The notes under the pieces: generated by a model | Seen by the model: only the letters and a program-made list of their open reading frames with translations | Told to the model about the DNA's origin: nothing | Database searches by the model: none | Translations under genes and position numbers: made by a program | Assembly (NCBI GenBank): GCA_013397845.1 | Contig: VZTG01009360.1 | Coordinates: 372,001 to 436,000, forward strand | Direction: 5' to 3' | DNA length: 64,000 nucleotides | DNA from: Melanocharis versteri | Lineage: Eukaryota; Chordata; Aves; Passeriformes; Melanocharitidae | Shown: piece after piece, positions 1-11,900 of the stretch | Layout: every line of letters starts with the position of its first letter | Position numbering within the stretch: position 1 is the first letter of the stretch

Positions 1-297
1 GGGGCGAAAGGCTGCCCCGGGACGCGCCGCAGACCAACTCCGCAGCCGCTGCGCTGCTTTGCATTGCGCCGCGCACCNNNNNNNNNNNGCTCACCGCTCC
101 TCACAGGCTCAGGGCCCCCGCGCCCCGCACCGCACGTGTGCGGCCCCGCAAGGCCGCCCCCCGAAGCGCTTGCGGTCCCGGCCGCGTCTTGCGGGTGATG
201 CGCGGGGCGCGGCGAGCCCGAGCCCCGTGCCTAAAAAGTTCTGGAAAGCCGTAGTTATCGAGCTGAGAGTTTTTGCAAGTAGAGGAGGAAGGGGAAG
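1..297 (+). promoter_or_regulatory. CpG-rich island with a probable 5' non-coding exon ending at 297
   Basis: This block is far richer in G, C and CpG than the AT-rich DNA that follows, which is typical of a vertebrate CpG-island promoter. On the + strand it ends in a consensus splice donor, AAG|GTGAGT, with the exon edge at 297. No convincing start codon with a conserved-looking frame precedes the donor, so it looks like an untranslated first exon. On the - strand a second donor-like site, GAGCG|GTGAGC, lies at 95/94, so divergent transcription is possible. The 11-N gap at 78-88 hides part of the island. From human synteny (LAMA1 next to LRRC30) the island could be the LAMA1 promoter side, or the distal first exon of LRRC30, or a lncRNA start; the sequence does not decide. 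Confidence 0.5.
78..88. other. Assembly gap (11 N)
   Basis: Eleven undetermined bases interrupt the GC-rich island. High-GC avian promoters often sequence poorly, so the true gap length may differ from 11. Confidence 0.98.
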
Positions 298-3200
298 GTG
301 AGTGCGCGAAATAACGAGGTAGAAGTGTGGGGAGGGAGAAAGCACTGCTAAGCTAATTCAGCGTGCAACTTTTTCTATACGGCTGGTATTTTCACGTGTT
401 AAATAAATAAATAAATATCTCTTAAGGCTTTCATTGTAAACTTTTCACCCCCACCTTTGAAACTTCGTTCCCGTGCTGATATTTTTCCAGCCCCTGTTCC
501 ACATAAACACAACAAATCAGCCATGTTTGTAAATAAAATGAGTTCTCTCCTCAGCTGCTGAACTACGAGGTTGATTACTTTTTGTCCCATAGGAAATCTC
601 TGCGGCTTTTTAATAATCAGCTACCTCATGAAACTAGCATAAAACGTAGCAAAAAGGTTGTAGACGTTTCTCAAGATAGACAAATTTATTCAGTACTTCA
701 GGAAAGTTCATCTCCATTAGGCTTTACTGCTTTAAGGTTTGTCAGGTCACAGAGCTCGTATCTACAATACCCCTTAATGAGTATTTCAAGGAAGGTGCAT
801 CAGGGAACACTTTCCTGGGAAAAGAGCTCTATGCCAAAAAATGGTTAAGGTAGGGGAATTTTAGTCAACAGATACCATCTTTCAAATGCAAATTCCCTCT
901 TTTCTAAGAAAAAAAAAGTAAGCTTGTTTAAAAAATGCTGTTTATTTTTAGGAAAACCTTGTGCTCCTCTCTATGGTATTGAATTAAAAACCGTATTTCA
1001 AAATACAATAATATGTGTGAGTTGCATGAGCAGAGTTAGGCTGCAAGTGTATTCTTCAAATTGTTGCCAGCTGTTTGCAGAGTTTGGACTTCAGCTTGGT
1101 TGGCTGGGGATTTTTGATAGATCAAGGAAGTCAGGGAAGTCAGGAAACTCAGGATAATAATAGTAAGTTACATATTTTATATAAAAGTCATTTCTTATCA
1201 TGTAACTCCGAGTTACGAGTTCTACTTGAGAAAGTATAGCAATGTTTCTATTTAAAACATAGACAAAGAAAAAAATCTATGGGTCAAGGAGATATAAAAT
1301 GAAAAATTTCTGTCATAAAACCTTATCAAAGGCCTTCAAGCCTGCAAATAAATAACACTCCACATCTGTCCCTTCCAACAGATCCTTTCTTTGCTCACAC
1401 CAGGAACTTCTTAAATTTCAGGACAGGCGAGGAGCAAAGCAAAACATCTGTGGAGAGAAAAGTCAACAAATTTCAAGAGCCAAAGTGTCGTTTGTTCTAA
1501 AATCATAGAGGTCAGGTTAAGGAATCCTCTGTGCAGGATTATAAGTACCAGTTGGGAGCCAAGTACAAAGGAAAGGGAAAGAGGGAGCATCTGTACAACA
1601 TAAAATCTGCCAGTTTACAGCTTCATGATCAGTTTAACCATTTCTCCGAGTAATAGCAAGCTGAAGAGTACTGTCTTGCAACCATGCAAAGAGTACTGTC
1701 TTGCAACCATGCAATGATAAGTGCCAGTTTATTATTACATGTATTTATCCTCATCAGCATATTCTACAAGAGCTAGGAAATGTAAATTAAGGTCCCTCTC
1801 TGGACTTTATCATCTGACCTTATTATTATAGTTTAACTAAACATCTGTATACAACTTGTAACTAAAAAAATCACCATCGAATTAGTTTGCAGGAGGATAT
1901 CACAGTTGTTCAGTGTTCGCTATAATAATTTCCTAAGAAAACGGATTCTTCTCAAATTTCATTTCAGTATGTACATTCTTGGAGAGGAGGATTACTGTGT
2001 TCTCTCTTGTCCCTTTTCCCCCAATTCACTGCTGGTATTACAAAGTACCAGGCAATCAGAATGATCCTCGTTTCAAGGTACAGCACCATTGATATAATTT
2101 TTGCCTAACATAGGTTTCTAATGAGCTTTGAATGATTATGAAGATAGATGAGAATCTCAGGTTCTTAAGCAAGCGTAACTTCACATTTACACCGAGCCAG
2201 CGCATCAGGTATTGCAAGGAGAAGATTAGAAATTTCTTAGTCTTTGACAAACCAACCCAATGAGAAAATGGAATGCCGTGGTACAGGTAAGACCACGAAT
2301 GAGTGAAGAAATGTGCACAAGAATGAAAGCGTTTTAGAGCACTTTTGTGCATGTTTATACATTCCCTGAAAACCATCTGCACAAACTGAAATTCTTAATG
2401 CTACTATATCATATATGCATAACACAGCTAGTAGAACTACACATTCAAATAGTACAGGAGACATCTATATTGCAGAAAATTAAATTGCTGCTGCTCCAGC
2501 TTCAGTTGAAAGAAAGACAGAGATTGCACAAACTTTAGGAACAGTAATATCCAAATGCCTCACACTTACTGGTCTTGCTAATTAAAATGTACTACAAATT
2601 AAAACAAGTAAACAAATTTGAAATATAAGACAAAATCTGTAAATACCCAGAAAAATACTCAGAGCTGTGATTATATGGAATTTCTTAAAATCTTGTTTTC
2701 TCTCTCACCTATTTTCATTAATTACATTTGTCTTAAAGACTGAGTGTTCCAGTTGGAAAAGAATAGAAAATCCTGATATTTAGGATGATGTAGCATAAAG
2801 TGGATATGTTAATCCAACCATCCACAGAAAAGAACCTATGGGCAAAAACATTGCCATTGGCAAAAGCAGAGGTTTGGGAGAGTTCAAAACAGAGAAAACC
2901 CAAATACAGAGTCTGAATAGAACCACTCTGCTATCCTGCACCTAAGTAAACTCCAAGAGAACACCAATTATGTTTTTTCAGCTTTTGTCTGTGTTGCTGT
3001 GCTAAAGGCAGAGCTATTGTGTTAATGGCAGGTTCCCTTCAGGCCCCTCAGCAGCATGAGGTCACCTCCTGACCCCAGAGGGCAGCGGGGGCACTCATAG
3101 CTGTCAGCGGTGCTGTGCTTTTCCTCATCCATAGCATTTAATAACTTGCATGTCCCACCATCCCACCTTGCCATCCATCCCACTCCCAAAGCATTTAGGG

Positions 3201-5119
3201 GTATTTCTACGCTGGGAACACCGCTGGTGCAATAGCTGCTGGAATTGGGGTAGGGAATTTGGAACAGTTTCCAGAAGGAGTTATAATGTTATAACCAGTT
3301 GATAAACACACGCAGAGCTACATCGAATGGCTAGATAAAATTTTTATCTGTAGCTGTACTGTACAACAAAGGGTTTCTAATTTTTAGCTGGTTTTTGTTG
3401 GGCTTTTTGCACACACTTGTAATCTGTTCTGCCTCTCTGCCTCATTATCTCATAAGCACCACCCGAGTGTTCTGAAAAAGCATTTTGGAAATGATTATCA
3501 TTTGTAATCGGAGGTAAAAACAATACAATAAACTGCCTGTCTGCCGCTAATATAAACATTCAGTCACTACTAAAAGCTGGTTTAGACAACTCATCAGCTG
3601 TTCCCCAGAACCCTTCAAGTATTTTTCTCCCTCCCTCAGAGAAGGATGTCCAGAGGTTAATAAATCTGAGCTGTGACAGACTAAAGAGAGGAGTAAATTC
3701 AAAACAAAAAGCTCTTCACAGCACACCCTGCCCACAACTTCCTTTCAACAGAGACACTACCTCAGCAGCTTGACAGGCTGGAAGTGCAACCCAAGGAAAC
3801 ATAGGGGCCAGGACATCTCCCAGGTTCCTCCTGGTATTCCTCAGCTGGTAGTCTGACACACTGCTTCAGCAGCAAAAGTCTTTGCCCTTTCTATTCCTGA
3901 AAGTGATTTCAAGCTGTAATTTGAAGTCCATGTTATTTGGCTCTGATATGACAAAGGCTTCCATGAGGATTCAGGAAAAACTGATGTTTCAGAGGAATCT
4001 GGGAAACAGCTGTTCCAGGAGCCTGCACAAAGCTGTCACAGGCCAGTGGAAAAGGCACAAGCAAACTGAGTCCTCCTGCCTAGCCAGGAAAGACACCATG
4101 TCAGCTGCCCCCAAGTGCAAGGTCCCACAAGGGCTTGCCTGCTTCATGGTGCAAGCTTCACTGACCTCAGGAGCTGCCTGGCCTGAAGTGCTCACCAGAG
4201 AGGACGGCTGGCTTTGGAGAAAAGCAGGAGCTCCATGACAGTCTGCATGCCACAAAGGGGGAGCAGAACAAAACAGGAAACTGTAAATTCATGCTTCTCT
4301 CAGAGCCATAATTGCCCTAACACAGAGGTTTTTTAAAGCTTGGGCTGCCGCCCATGCCTGGTACATGGCCCCACGTTTGTGCATCTCCGTGTCCCTCACT
4401 CTGACAGCACCTAGGATCAGTGGTACCCTTCCGCCCAGCTTTCCAGGGGCTGTGAGCAGTCAGTCACACTCTCCTATTACTAGCCATAATCTATCCCAGG
4501 AACTAAAGGCAGAGGGTCCAGCCACCTCCTGTCAGGCTGCTGGGAAGAAGGTACCAAGGTCTACAGCAAAAAGGTCAAAAGCCCTGCCAAGAAGGGGATG
4601 AGGGCAGGAATTAGAGCACAGAAGCATCATCACTGCCTGATTATGCAGGGTCCCTCCCCAATTTATGTAAGAAAGGCATAACAGCTAATAGCATAACAAA
4701 AGTGATTTAATAATAAGATACTAATAAGAAGAGGAATATAGACCATAATTCCTAGATCTCTTCATCCTGGGAACCCTGCTTTGATGCAGCATCGGATAGA
4801 CGCAATGAAAGCAGTGCAGTTGTCTCAGACTCTCTGTTTTGAAATTAAATACAGAACTATTTCATTGTATTGTGGTAAGTACATCACATGCTTGTATTGT
4901 GCCTAGGCACCTGCGTATAGAGAAACCGCTTGGAACTCTGCTCTCTTCATGGCTACCAAAGCAGGAGATGCAGGCAGCAAGAGATGCTGGGTAGCTCAAA
5001 GCTGTGCCTGCAAGGGGTGGCATGGTTTGGAAACAGGTTAATAGAGCTGCACTGATTCCACATTGCAAGATAAGTGGTGATGGTTTTCTGTTGATTGATT
5101 TCTGCTGTTTTCCTGCTAG
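298..5119. other. Non-coding stretch left of the exon-like segment
   Basis: AT-rich sequence with no gene I can support. It contains a short AAAT microsatellite at about 399-416, a 9-bp unit repeated three times at 1127-1153 (last copy imperfect) and the 25-bp duplication at 1664-1713. Open frames here are short and unlike any family I know. Confidence 0.6.
1664..1713. repeat. Perfect 25-bp tandem duplication
   Basis: Two head-to-tail copies of a 25-bp unit (1664-1688 and 1689-1713) are identical. The unit is not a simple repeat: it starts AAGAGTACTG and ends AACCATGCA. Complete identity suggests a recent slippage or repair duplication, or an assembly artefact. Confidence 0.95.
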
Positions 5120-5287
5120 AATAGATTCATTGGCATCAATGATGTTGAAGGCAAGACTCAGCATATTTTCTGGGATACAGGTCACAAGCTGGAAATCGTG
5201 GTTATTATCCAGCAGGACCAACTGGATGGTATACTGTATTATGGAAAATACAGTCCTCCCCAAAGGATCACAGTGAATTCACATTAA
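5120..5287 (+). other. Exon-like open segment of unknown identity
   Basis: Directly after a good acceptor (pyrimidine-rich tract ending CCTGCTAG at 5112-5119) the + strand is open for 55 codons to a TAA at 5285-5287. The codons show a strong purine-first bias and the peptide is mixed in composition, with Trp, His and Tyr (for example HIFWDTGHKLE and DGILYYGKYSPP), unlike low-complexity noise. I do not recognise a family. The complementary strand is also open here, as expected for RNY-type codons, so strand is uncertain. It could be an isolated terminal exon, a pseudogene piece, a conserved non-coding element or chance. Confidence 0.25.
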
Positions 5288-8200
5288 TTTTTCTTTTGTT
5301 GAAAAAATGGAACCCATAGGCAATAGCGAATACAATACTGTCACTGCAGGTAATCATCCATAATGCTCTTCCTAGGCTGGGCATGAGACTCTTCCTTACA
5401 TTTTGATTAAACTTCGGGAGAACTTGAAGGCTTCAGTAGCCCATGCAGGCTAAGGAATGACCCCAGTAAAGTTCACAAGAAATATCTATAACATGAAGAA
5501 CAAACGTTAACAACATGAAAAACCTTACTGCTCATCTCCAAACTGATCTTGTGGGAAAGACTTGTGGAACTTGAAGGATCCAAACCCATCACCTCCAAAT
5601 TTGTATTAGGAAGCAGTGAGAATATGACTTGGCCTTCACAGAGGTGTGCAAGCTAAATGGCATTTAATTTATGCTCCTAACATCTCAGATAGTTCTGAGT
5701 GGATAGAGAATTTATAATTTAGCTTGTACTTTTAAACCACAGTTAATTTATGAGAGCAGTCAGAGTTTGTGGTTAATTTTTGCTTCCTTATTATTTCGAA
5801 AAATTTATTAAATAGGAGTTAATAAGTTAATCATACCCTCTGATCTTTTCTTCAGTGAATTTGCATTTCTTTTTAAGTGTAGTCGGGTATGCAGTTGGGA
5901 AAAGATCTGCAGGACACCAGTGTTTTTCTGGTGGTTGATCTTTTACCAGCAAGTGGTGAGATTTTCCTGCTCAGAGAATACACCTGCCTATGCAAAAAAT
6001 TTCTGTTAAAAGATCTTGGTGTGAGATTAGCAAGGATTCATTACCTTTTTTTGTAGATTATATAGAGATAATGCAAGAAACAAAACTTCAAGAAGGCATA
6101 AGATGAACGCCAAGAGCTTAAATATGTGACCTTAGTCCAACTTGTGGAACAAAGAACATCTCCAGTTGTCTTCTGAAGCTTTTAAAATTAAGTAATTTAT
6201 TTATACACTTAAACATGAATTCAGTGTCAGCTTTAAGCTTCTGTTATAGAAATTTGCCATAGAATCCAATTCAAGAGGCAATTTAACTTTATTAATGTGG
6301 GAGGAAATCTGAGCATAATGTGAGCTATTTTTTAACCTTAACTGCCATTCCTGCTATTGCAAGAAAGTGCCTTACACCTATCTGGAAAGCCGTTATTAGC
6401 AAACTGAATAATATATCACTTCCAATTTACAAGAAATTAGCCCTGCCTAAGACTAAAACCAAAAGCCGTTTAAAAAATAATAATTCAAAAAATTATTTCA
6501 GGTTCGTAATTTGAGGAACAGTAGGAGTGTCCTAATGTGCGGTTCAGAGAGCATTATTTTAAAACCAGAACCAACTTTCCCTGTCTATACAAGCAGGTGA
6601 CTGTGCTTTGCTGCTACCTTATGGGAACCCTTACATGTGCTTCAACTGAATTTTCACAAGTGGATGAAAGTGGGAAATTGTGATATGGAAATCTCTGTGC
6701 TTCACCTTTTAATGCTATTTAGAGACATCCTTTACTATTCAAACATTACCATTATATAGAATGGAAACAGAGTTAACACATTTTATCTTTAAAATGAACT
6801 CGGCGTTATTTGAAGTTTATGATTTTTGAATTAAACACTCTTACATTTAACTAACTACAGGTAGTTATGGGATCAGTCTTTAAGTTGTGTTGAGAGAATA
6901 AGCATGACTTGGCAAATAGGGGAAATCAGATACCTTATTATTAATAAATAAATAAATATGGCAAAAGCACAAAGTTTATGGAGCAATCTTAGGTTAATCT
7001 CTGTCAAGTGAAATTGCACTGAGTAGAACTTATTTTTGGATTCTCTTTCTGCCTACATAGCTATCCACATTGCAAAGTCTGTGTTAAATGCTGCTGAGGC
7101 TGGCAGTAGTGTTTGCTGTCTCTTTTGTGCTGTGTAAACAAAGGCTCATCAGCGAAGAAGCAGTCTAACAGTTTTTAATATCTGGTGAGGTATCAGCTCC
7201 ACTTTAAAAAGAATTATAATTAAAAATTTATGAGGTATTGGAAATGTTTAGAATCTGAATTGCATAGTGAAAGGAGGGTGTCTCTGTGTCTACATAAATA
7301 TTATACACATGATGGATGGATCGTCAGGCTGTATTTACTAAGGTGACTGTTTCTGTGTAAATTCCAGTGCTAATTAGAGGTTTGTTTTGGAGAACAAGAC
7401 ACAAAGCCAATCAGTTTGATGAGCTGAGAGATTAGGAGCTGAGCTCTCTAGCTGTCTTTGACTTCAATCAAGCAATGCTTGTGTTCAAACAAATGAAAAC
7501 ATTTTCAAACTTTAGTCAATGATGATTTTCAGTGACACTGCAGTGCTAGATTTATTGTTCCTGGATTCTTCCCTGCCCATTCTTTTTTTTTTGCAGGGAG
7601 CAGGCAAAGGTACTGTCCTGCGAGAGGTAATTCAAATTCTTCCCCATCCACAAAAACTTTCTTCTTTCTCCGCTTTCCCTTCCAGTGCTCTGCAGCCCAA
7701 GGTGACCCCACCACAGGTACTCCCAGGAATGTGCAAATCTCTGGTATGAGGCTCCATCAGCCTGAAGATAATGTTTGTATACCTCATCTTGAGCTGCCCA
7801 CAAAGCCATCGTTTTCTCTCTTTTTTATTTTTCAGCTTTCTTCATGTGCAAAAGTAAGGAAAAAAACCCCTGGCTGGTATCTCACGCACGGTAACACCAA
7901 GCTACCTTTTTCTTTTTCTTTTTTTTTTTTCCTTTTTGTTTCCCTTAGAATCTTTTGTAAATGCTATAAAGGAACGTGAAAAAAAATAGTTATTACTGCT
8001 GTAGGATTTTTGATAAAATATCAAGAACTACAGCAGATTGGAAGTTGTTCTGACAAAGAATGACAGAAAACAAGCCAATTATAAAATAAACATAGGCTAT
8101 TTAGGTCATCATATAGAGTTTACACTCTGATTTTGGGAGAATACTTTATATTATAACATTTCCAAAGTACTCTATGATCTCTGTAAGCTGATGACACAAA

Positions 8201-8350
8201 CATGCAAGATTGCATTAATTGGCATGGCAACGAAGCCAAAAATGCAAGACTCTACAGGAAAAAAGTCCAATCTTTAAATCCCAAACCAGCTGACTAATGT
8301 GTAGGCTAACAACTTCCCAATGAGGTTGGGTTTGTTTGTTTTTTTTTTTT
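5288..8350. other. Intergenic stretch with no supported gene
   Basis: AT-rich DNA. It contains the left copy of a non-CR1 repeat pair (6921-6991), which itself holds a short TAAA microsatellite, and several T-rich tracts (about 7916-7932 and 8338-8350, the latter abutting the CR1). No coding signal is seen. Confidence 0.55.
6921..6991 (+). repeat. Dispersed repeat, left copy of a pair
   Basis: About 70 bp that align, with a few substitutions and small gaps, to 8876-8950 in the same orientation. Shared words include AAATCAGAT, a TAATAAATA core, GGCAAAA and ACAAAGTTTATG, then GCAATCTTA. Weak similarity may continue about 40 bp further right (shared TTGCACTG). It matches no repeat family I know; it may be an old local duplication or an uncatalogued interspersed repeat. 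Confidence 0.7.
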
Positions 8351-8858
8351 AGAATCATAGAATCATGCGTTGGTTAAGGTTGGAAAAGACCTTTAAGATC
8401 ATCAAGTCCAACCATCAATCTAGCACCATGTTCACCGCTGAACCATGTCTGAAGTGCCATATCCACATGTTTTTTGAAAACTTTCAGGGATGGTGACTCC
8501 ACCACTTCCCTGGGCAGACTGTTCCAATGCTTTACAACCCTTTCCATGGAAAAAAAAATCCTGATAACTAAACCTCCCTTGGCACAACTTGAGCCCATTT
8601 CCTCTTGTCCTGTCACTTATTGCCTGGGAAATGAGACTGACCCCCGACACACTAGAGCCTCCTTTCAGGTGGGTGTAGAGAGTGATAGGGTTCCCACCGA
8701 GCCCCCTTTTTTTCCAGGCTAAAGAGCCCCAGCTCCCTCAGCTGCTCCTCGCAGGACTCATGCTCCATGCCCTTTACAAGCTCTGTTGTCCTTCCCTCTC
8801 TGGACTTGCTCCAGAGCCTCGATGTCTTTCTTGTGGGGGGTCCAGAAGTAAACACATC
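8351..8858 (-). mobile_element. CR1 LINE, 5'-truncated 3' end
   Basis: The + strand begins AGAATCATAGAATCAT, the reverse complement of the CR1 3' tail, followed by the typical avian CR1 3' end (AAGACCTTTAAGATCATCAA). On the - strand, broken frames still encode the C-terminal part of the CR1 ORF2 reverse-transcriptase protein, including EEQLRELGLFSLEK and DRTRGNGLKL, now in different frames because of indels. The copy is truncated at its 5' side near 8858, as most CR1 copies are. It is dead: frameshifted and without the RT catalytic region. A T-rich run directly abuts its 3' end. Confidence 0.95.
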
Positions 8859-8875
8859 TATCTTTTGCTTCATGA

Positions 8876-8950
8876 GAAAATCAGATGCCCTATTAATTAA
8901 AATAAGTTAATAAATACAGGCAAAAAGACAAAGTTTATGAGGCAATCTTA
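8876..8950 (+). repeat. Dispersed repeat, right copy of a pair
   Basis: Direct-orientation relative of 6921-6991, about 1.95 kb away, starting only some 18 bp beyond the 5' end of the CR1 copy. The 18-bp word at 8856-8873, between the CR1 and this repeat, recurs exactly at 9959-9976, so this short interval is linked by similarity to two other places. Confidence 0.7.
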
Positions 8951-11900
8951 TTTAAAGTATTGAAGCTTTTGCACTGGTTGAATTTTCAGACACTGATAAG
9001 TTATTTGTGACGAGGCTGTGCTTAGTGTATTGTGTTCTTACAGGATGTTAAGTTGGGTTCTAAATAAAAATTTTAGTACTAGTACAAAAATAAGTATATT
9101 TTAGAAGTAGAGAAGTACTTAAAAATATTAAAGAGTAAATTCCTGTAATAAAACATAATTATTTAAGCCAAGAAATATAAACGACTGTTAATCAATTTAA
9201 TGTCGTTTCACTATCAAGACCTGCGAAATCTTGCTACATACGGAAAGCTTCAGCAAGCTCGAAGTGTTCCTGATTTTATTCTGCAGCATTTAAGGCAGCC
9301 ACAGGATGGCACTGTAAAACTGCAAGTCAAAACCTCCAACTCCTTTCCTGCTAACACCCACTTCAGTGTGCTAATTGAAATCAATGCGACCACTAGTCGC
9401 AAAGCAGATCCCACCAGCTTACTCTTTAATGGCATTTTTTTTCCATTTTCCACACCTTTCCCAAAGCAAATCAGCACCCGCAGATTCAGGGTCTCACAGA
9501 CCCTGCTGCTGGCAGAGTCCTGGTGCTGGTGGTACCTGGCAAGAGGCTGGACAGCTCTGGATGATGCTTCTGGCAAGCAAAACAGCCACTCTCATGGAAA
9601 AAATTAGGAGACAGGCTGTCTGTAGGGGAGTTTTTCTACTCCTAAATAGTTTAACATTAGCTTATTTCATAAAGCATGAGTTTTATGCATTTATTTTTCA
9701 CTGGCCTGATGTAACTTATTAGCTGTGTGAATGTCCTCATCATGCATACAGTGCTCAAAACTTGACATTATCAGGCTTATTTCACACACTGTTCCCCTGA
9801 TAGTATTTCTGCAAGAAGCAGAGTCCAGAGAAGGTTGCAAAAGTGGGGGTGGGAGAGGGGTGTGGGTGCTGGAGCTGGAGATATGCGATGTTGAAAATTA
9901 TTGTGAGTACAATGGCTGCTTCTTGGCTGTAGCATTTTATTACATTTAAGGACATAATATCTATCTTTTGCTTCATCTAAATGACACATTACCCTCACCC
10001 TTTTGAAAAACAACTTTCATGGAGCTGTTTACTCCTTAAAATTTTCTGAGACTGGGCTCCTCCTGGTACCATACTGAACTAGCTTATTTGCATTTGAAAA
10101 GTAGGACAGCTTCAAAGTTCATGGGTTTAATTGCTTTGCCAAGGTAATGGATTTAACTTTTATATATTTTGTGTAAAATGGTGTAATACTGACGAAATAA
10201 TAAATTTCACATCCCATCCTGAAGCAAATCTCTCATTGAAGTCAGTTTGAACTTTACCACAGAAAAAAAAAATTGAATAACTGAGCCTGGAATTCAGAAT
10301 TACCACATGCCAGACTTTGCATCAGTGACTGCAGAAAAGCCAACAAAATCCAAAGAATTTGCTTGAGATCAAATAGTTTGCTAGCAGTAAATAATTAATA
10401 GGTAATTGTTACTAAAAAAAATATTATCTAGGGAAGCTAATAGCTGTTCAGTTTAAATTCTTTTTTTCCTTTAATACGTATTTCAAAACACTTGTCTTTA
10501 AAATAAAGTTAATTTTTGTGCCCATGTGAATTGGCTATGCATAATGACAGAGCCTTTCCAAGAATATCTGAAACATAACAGCTATCATGACAATTTTCAA
10601 TAAATCATTCCTGTCTGGGAGTCTCAGAGGAAGAGAAACTAAATGATGATTGAATTATCCTTCTATCTCTAAAAGCGATCTTTCTGAATCGGGACTGAGG
10701 CACTGTGAGGAAATGGGTTTGGAGCACTAATATTTCTGCTATCATGATTCTCTCTGTTCTCTGAAGAGCCAATGTACCAAATTCCTATTTTATAGATGAG
10801 ATTTCACAGGGGAGAGTTATAAAATGGCCAGTGACTCAATGAAGGGATTGAGGTACAGGATAGTGGTAGCGATACACCACCTGAACTCTTGCAAAAATGC
10901 TGGAGATGCAGGAATGCACCCGGTTTGATACCAAAGGCAGTGTAACCTGCTTACAGGGCACATAAACTGGGAGTTACATGGCTAAAACAAGACTAATAAC
11001 TCCGAAATAAAAGCTCCAGGTCCCAACAAATACCTGATGGCTCTGCCCCAGCTTCCAGCTTCCCGACCATGTCTGTGCCACTGGGCAGAGCGTGTCTGTG
11101 CTGCCTGCTCTCTCTCTCTGCCCAAGCTTTGCCATCTTCACCTCCAGGGGCAGAGGAGAAAGAAGAATCTGTAATCAGGCTGTGATTTAAAGGCAGGCCA
11201 GATGCTGCTTGTGGAGCAGTGTGCCCCTCTCTGGCCAGAGCTGAACACTTTTCATCCACAGAAAGATGAACGTCTTAGTTCTGCGGCATCTCCTGTTTTG
11301 CAAACGGCAAAGTAAGCACGGGCCATGGCTTTTTAGCTTTTCCTGGAAAGCTGTGAGGCCATGCTTCCTAGGCAGCCCCAGTCCTTTGCAAAGTTCGAGT
11401 AACACAGTCAGAGCCAGTTGTGGGCAATGCTGTAAGCCACTTAGGAATATTAAAGGTCTCAGTTTCAAAATCTCTCTAAATAAGACAAAATTATAAGAGG
11501 CTTCAGGTCTTATTTTTTTTTAATCTGAATACAAGCACAATTTGAGTATTTTTTCCTGAAAACAAACAATATTTTAATATTTTAATCACATAATCAGCTG
11601 AGACAATCAATTCTGAATTGTACATATATTTTGGCATATTCAAGCACCTATTCTTATATAATTGATGAAGTATGTCAATGCTCCTTTACACTCTACTAGG
11701 ATGCTCAGTGGTTTAGAGAGAAGAAATCTCACAAAGAAATCTTGCAATCACAAGCCTTACACAGAGCCTGGCTCCTATACTCCAGTGTCCCCTCCATGTT
11801 CCTTAAAAGTCTTTGAATTAATACCTTAAATATTTATACAGCTATTTGTTTTCCTAGCTTCTGTCAGGAACTAATGGGCTTTCCATTAATAAATTATATG

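Noticed and set aside
1..77. Minus-strand frame with a CAAQC-like start, possibly LAMA1 signal-peptide exon
   Set aside because: Only a five-residue resemblance to my memory of the laminin alpha-1 N-terminus; no hydrophobic core, no start codon in that frame before the N gap, and no good donor after it.
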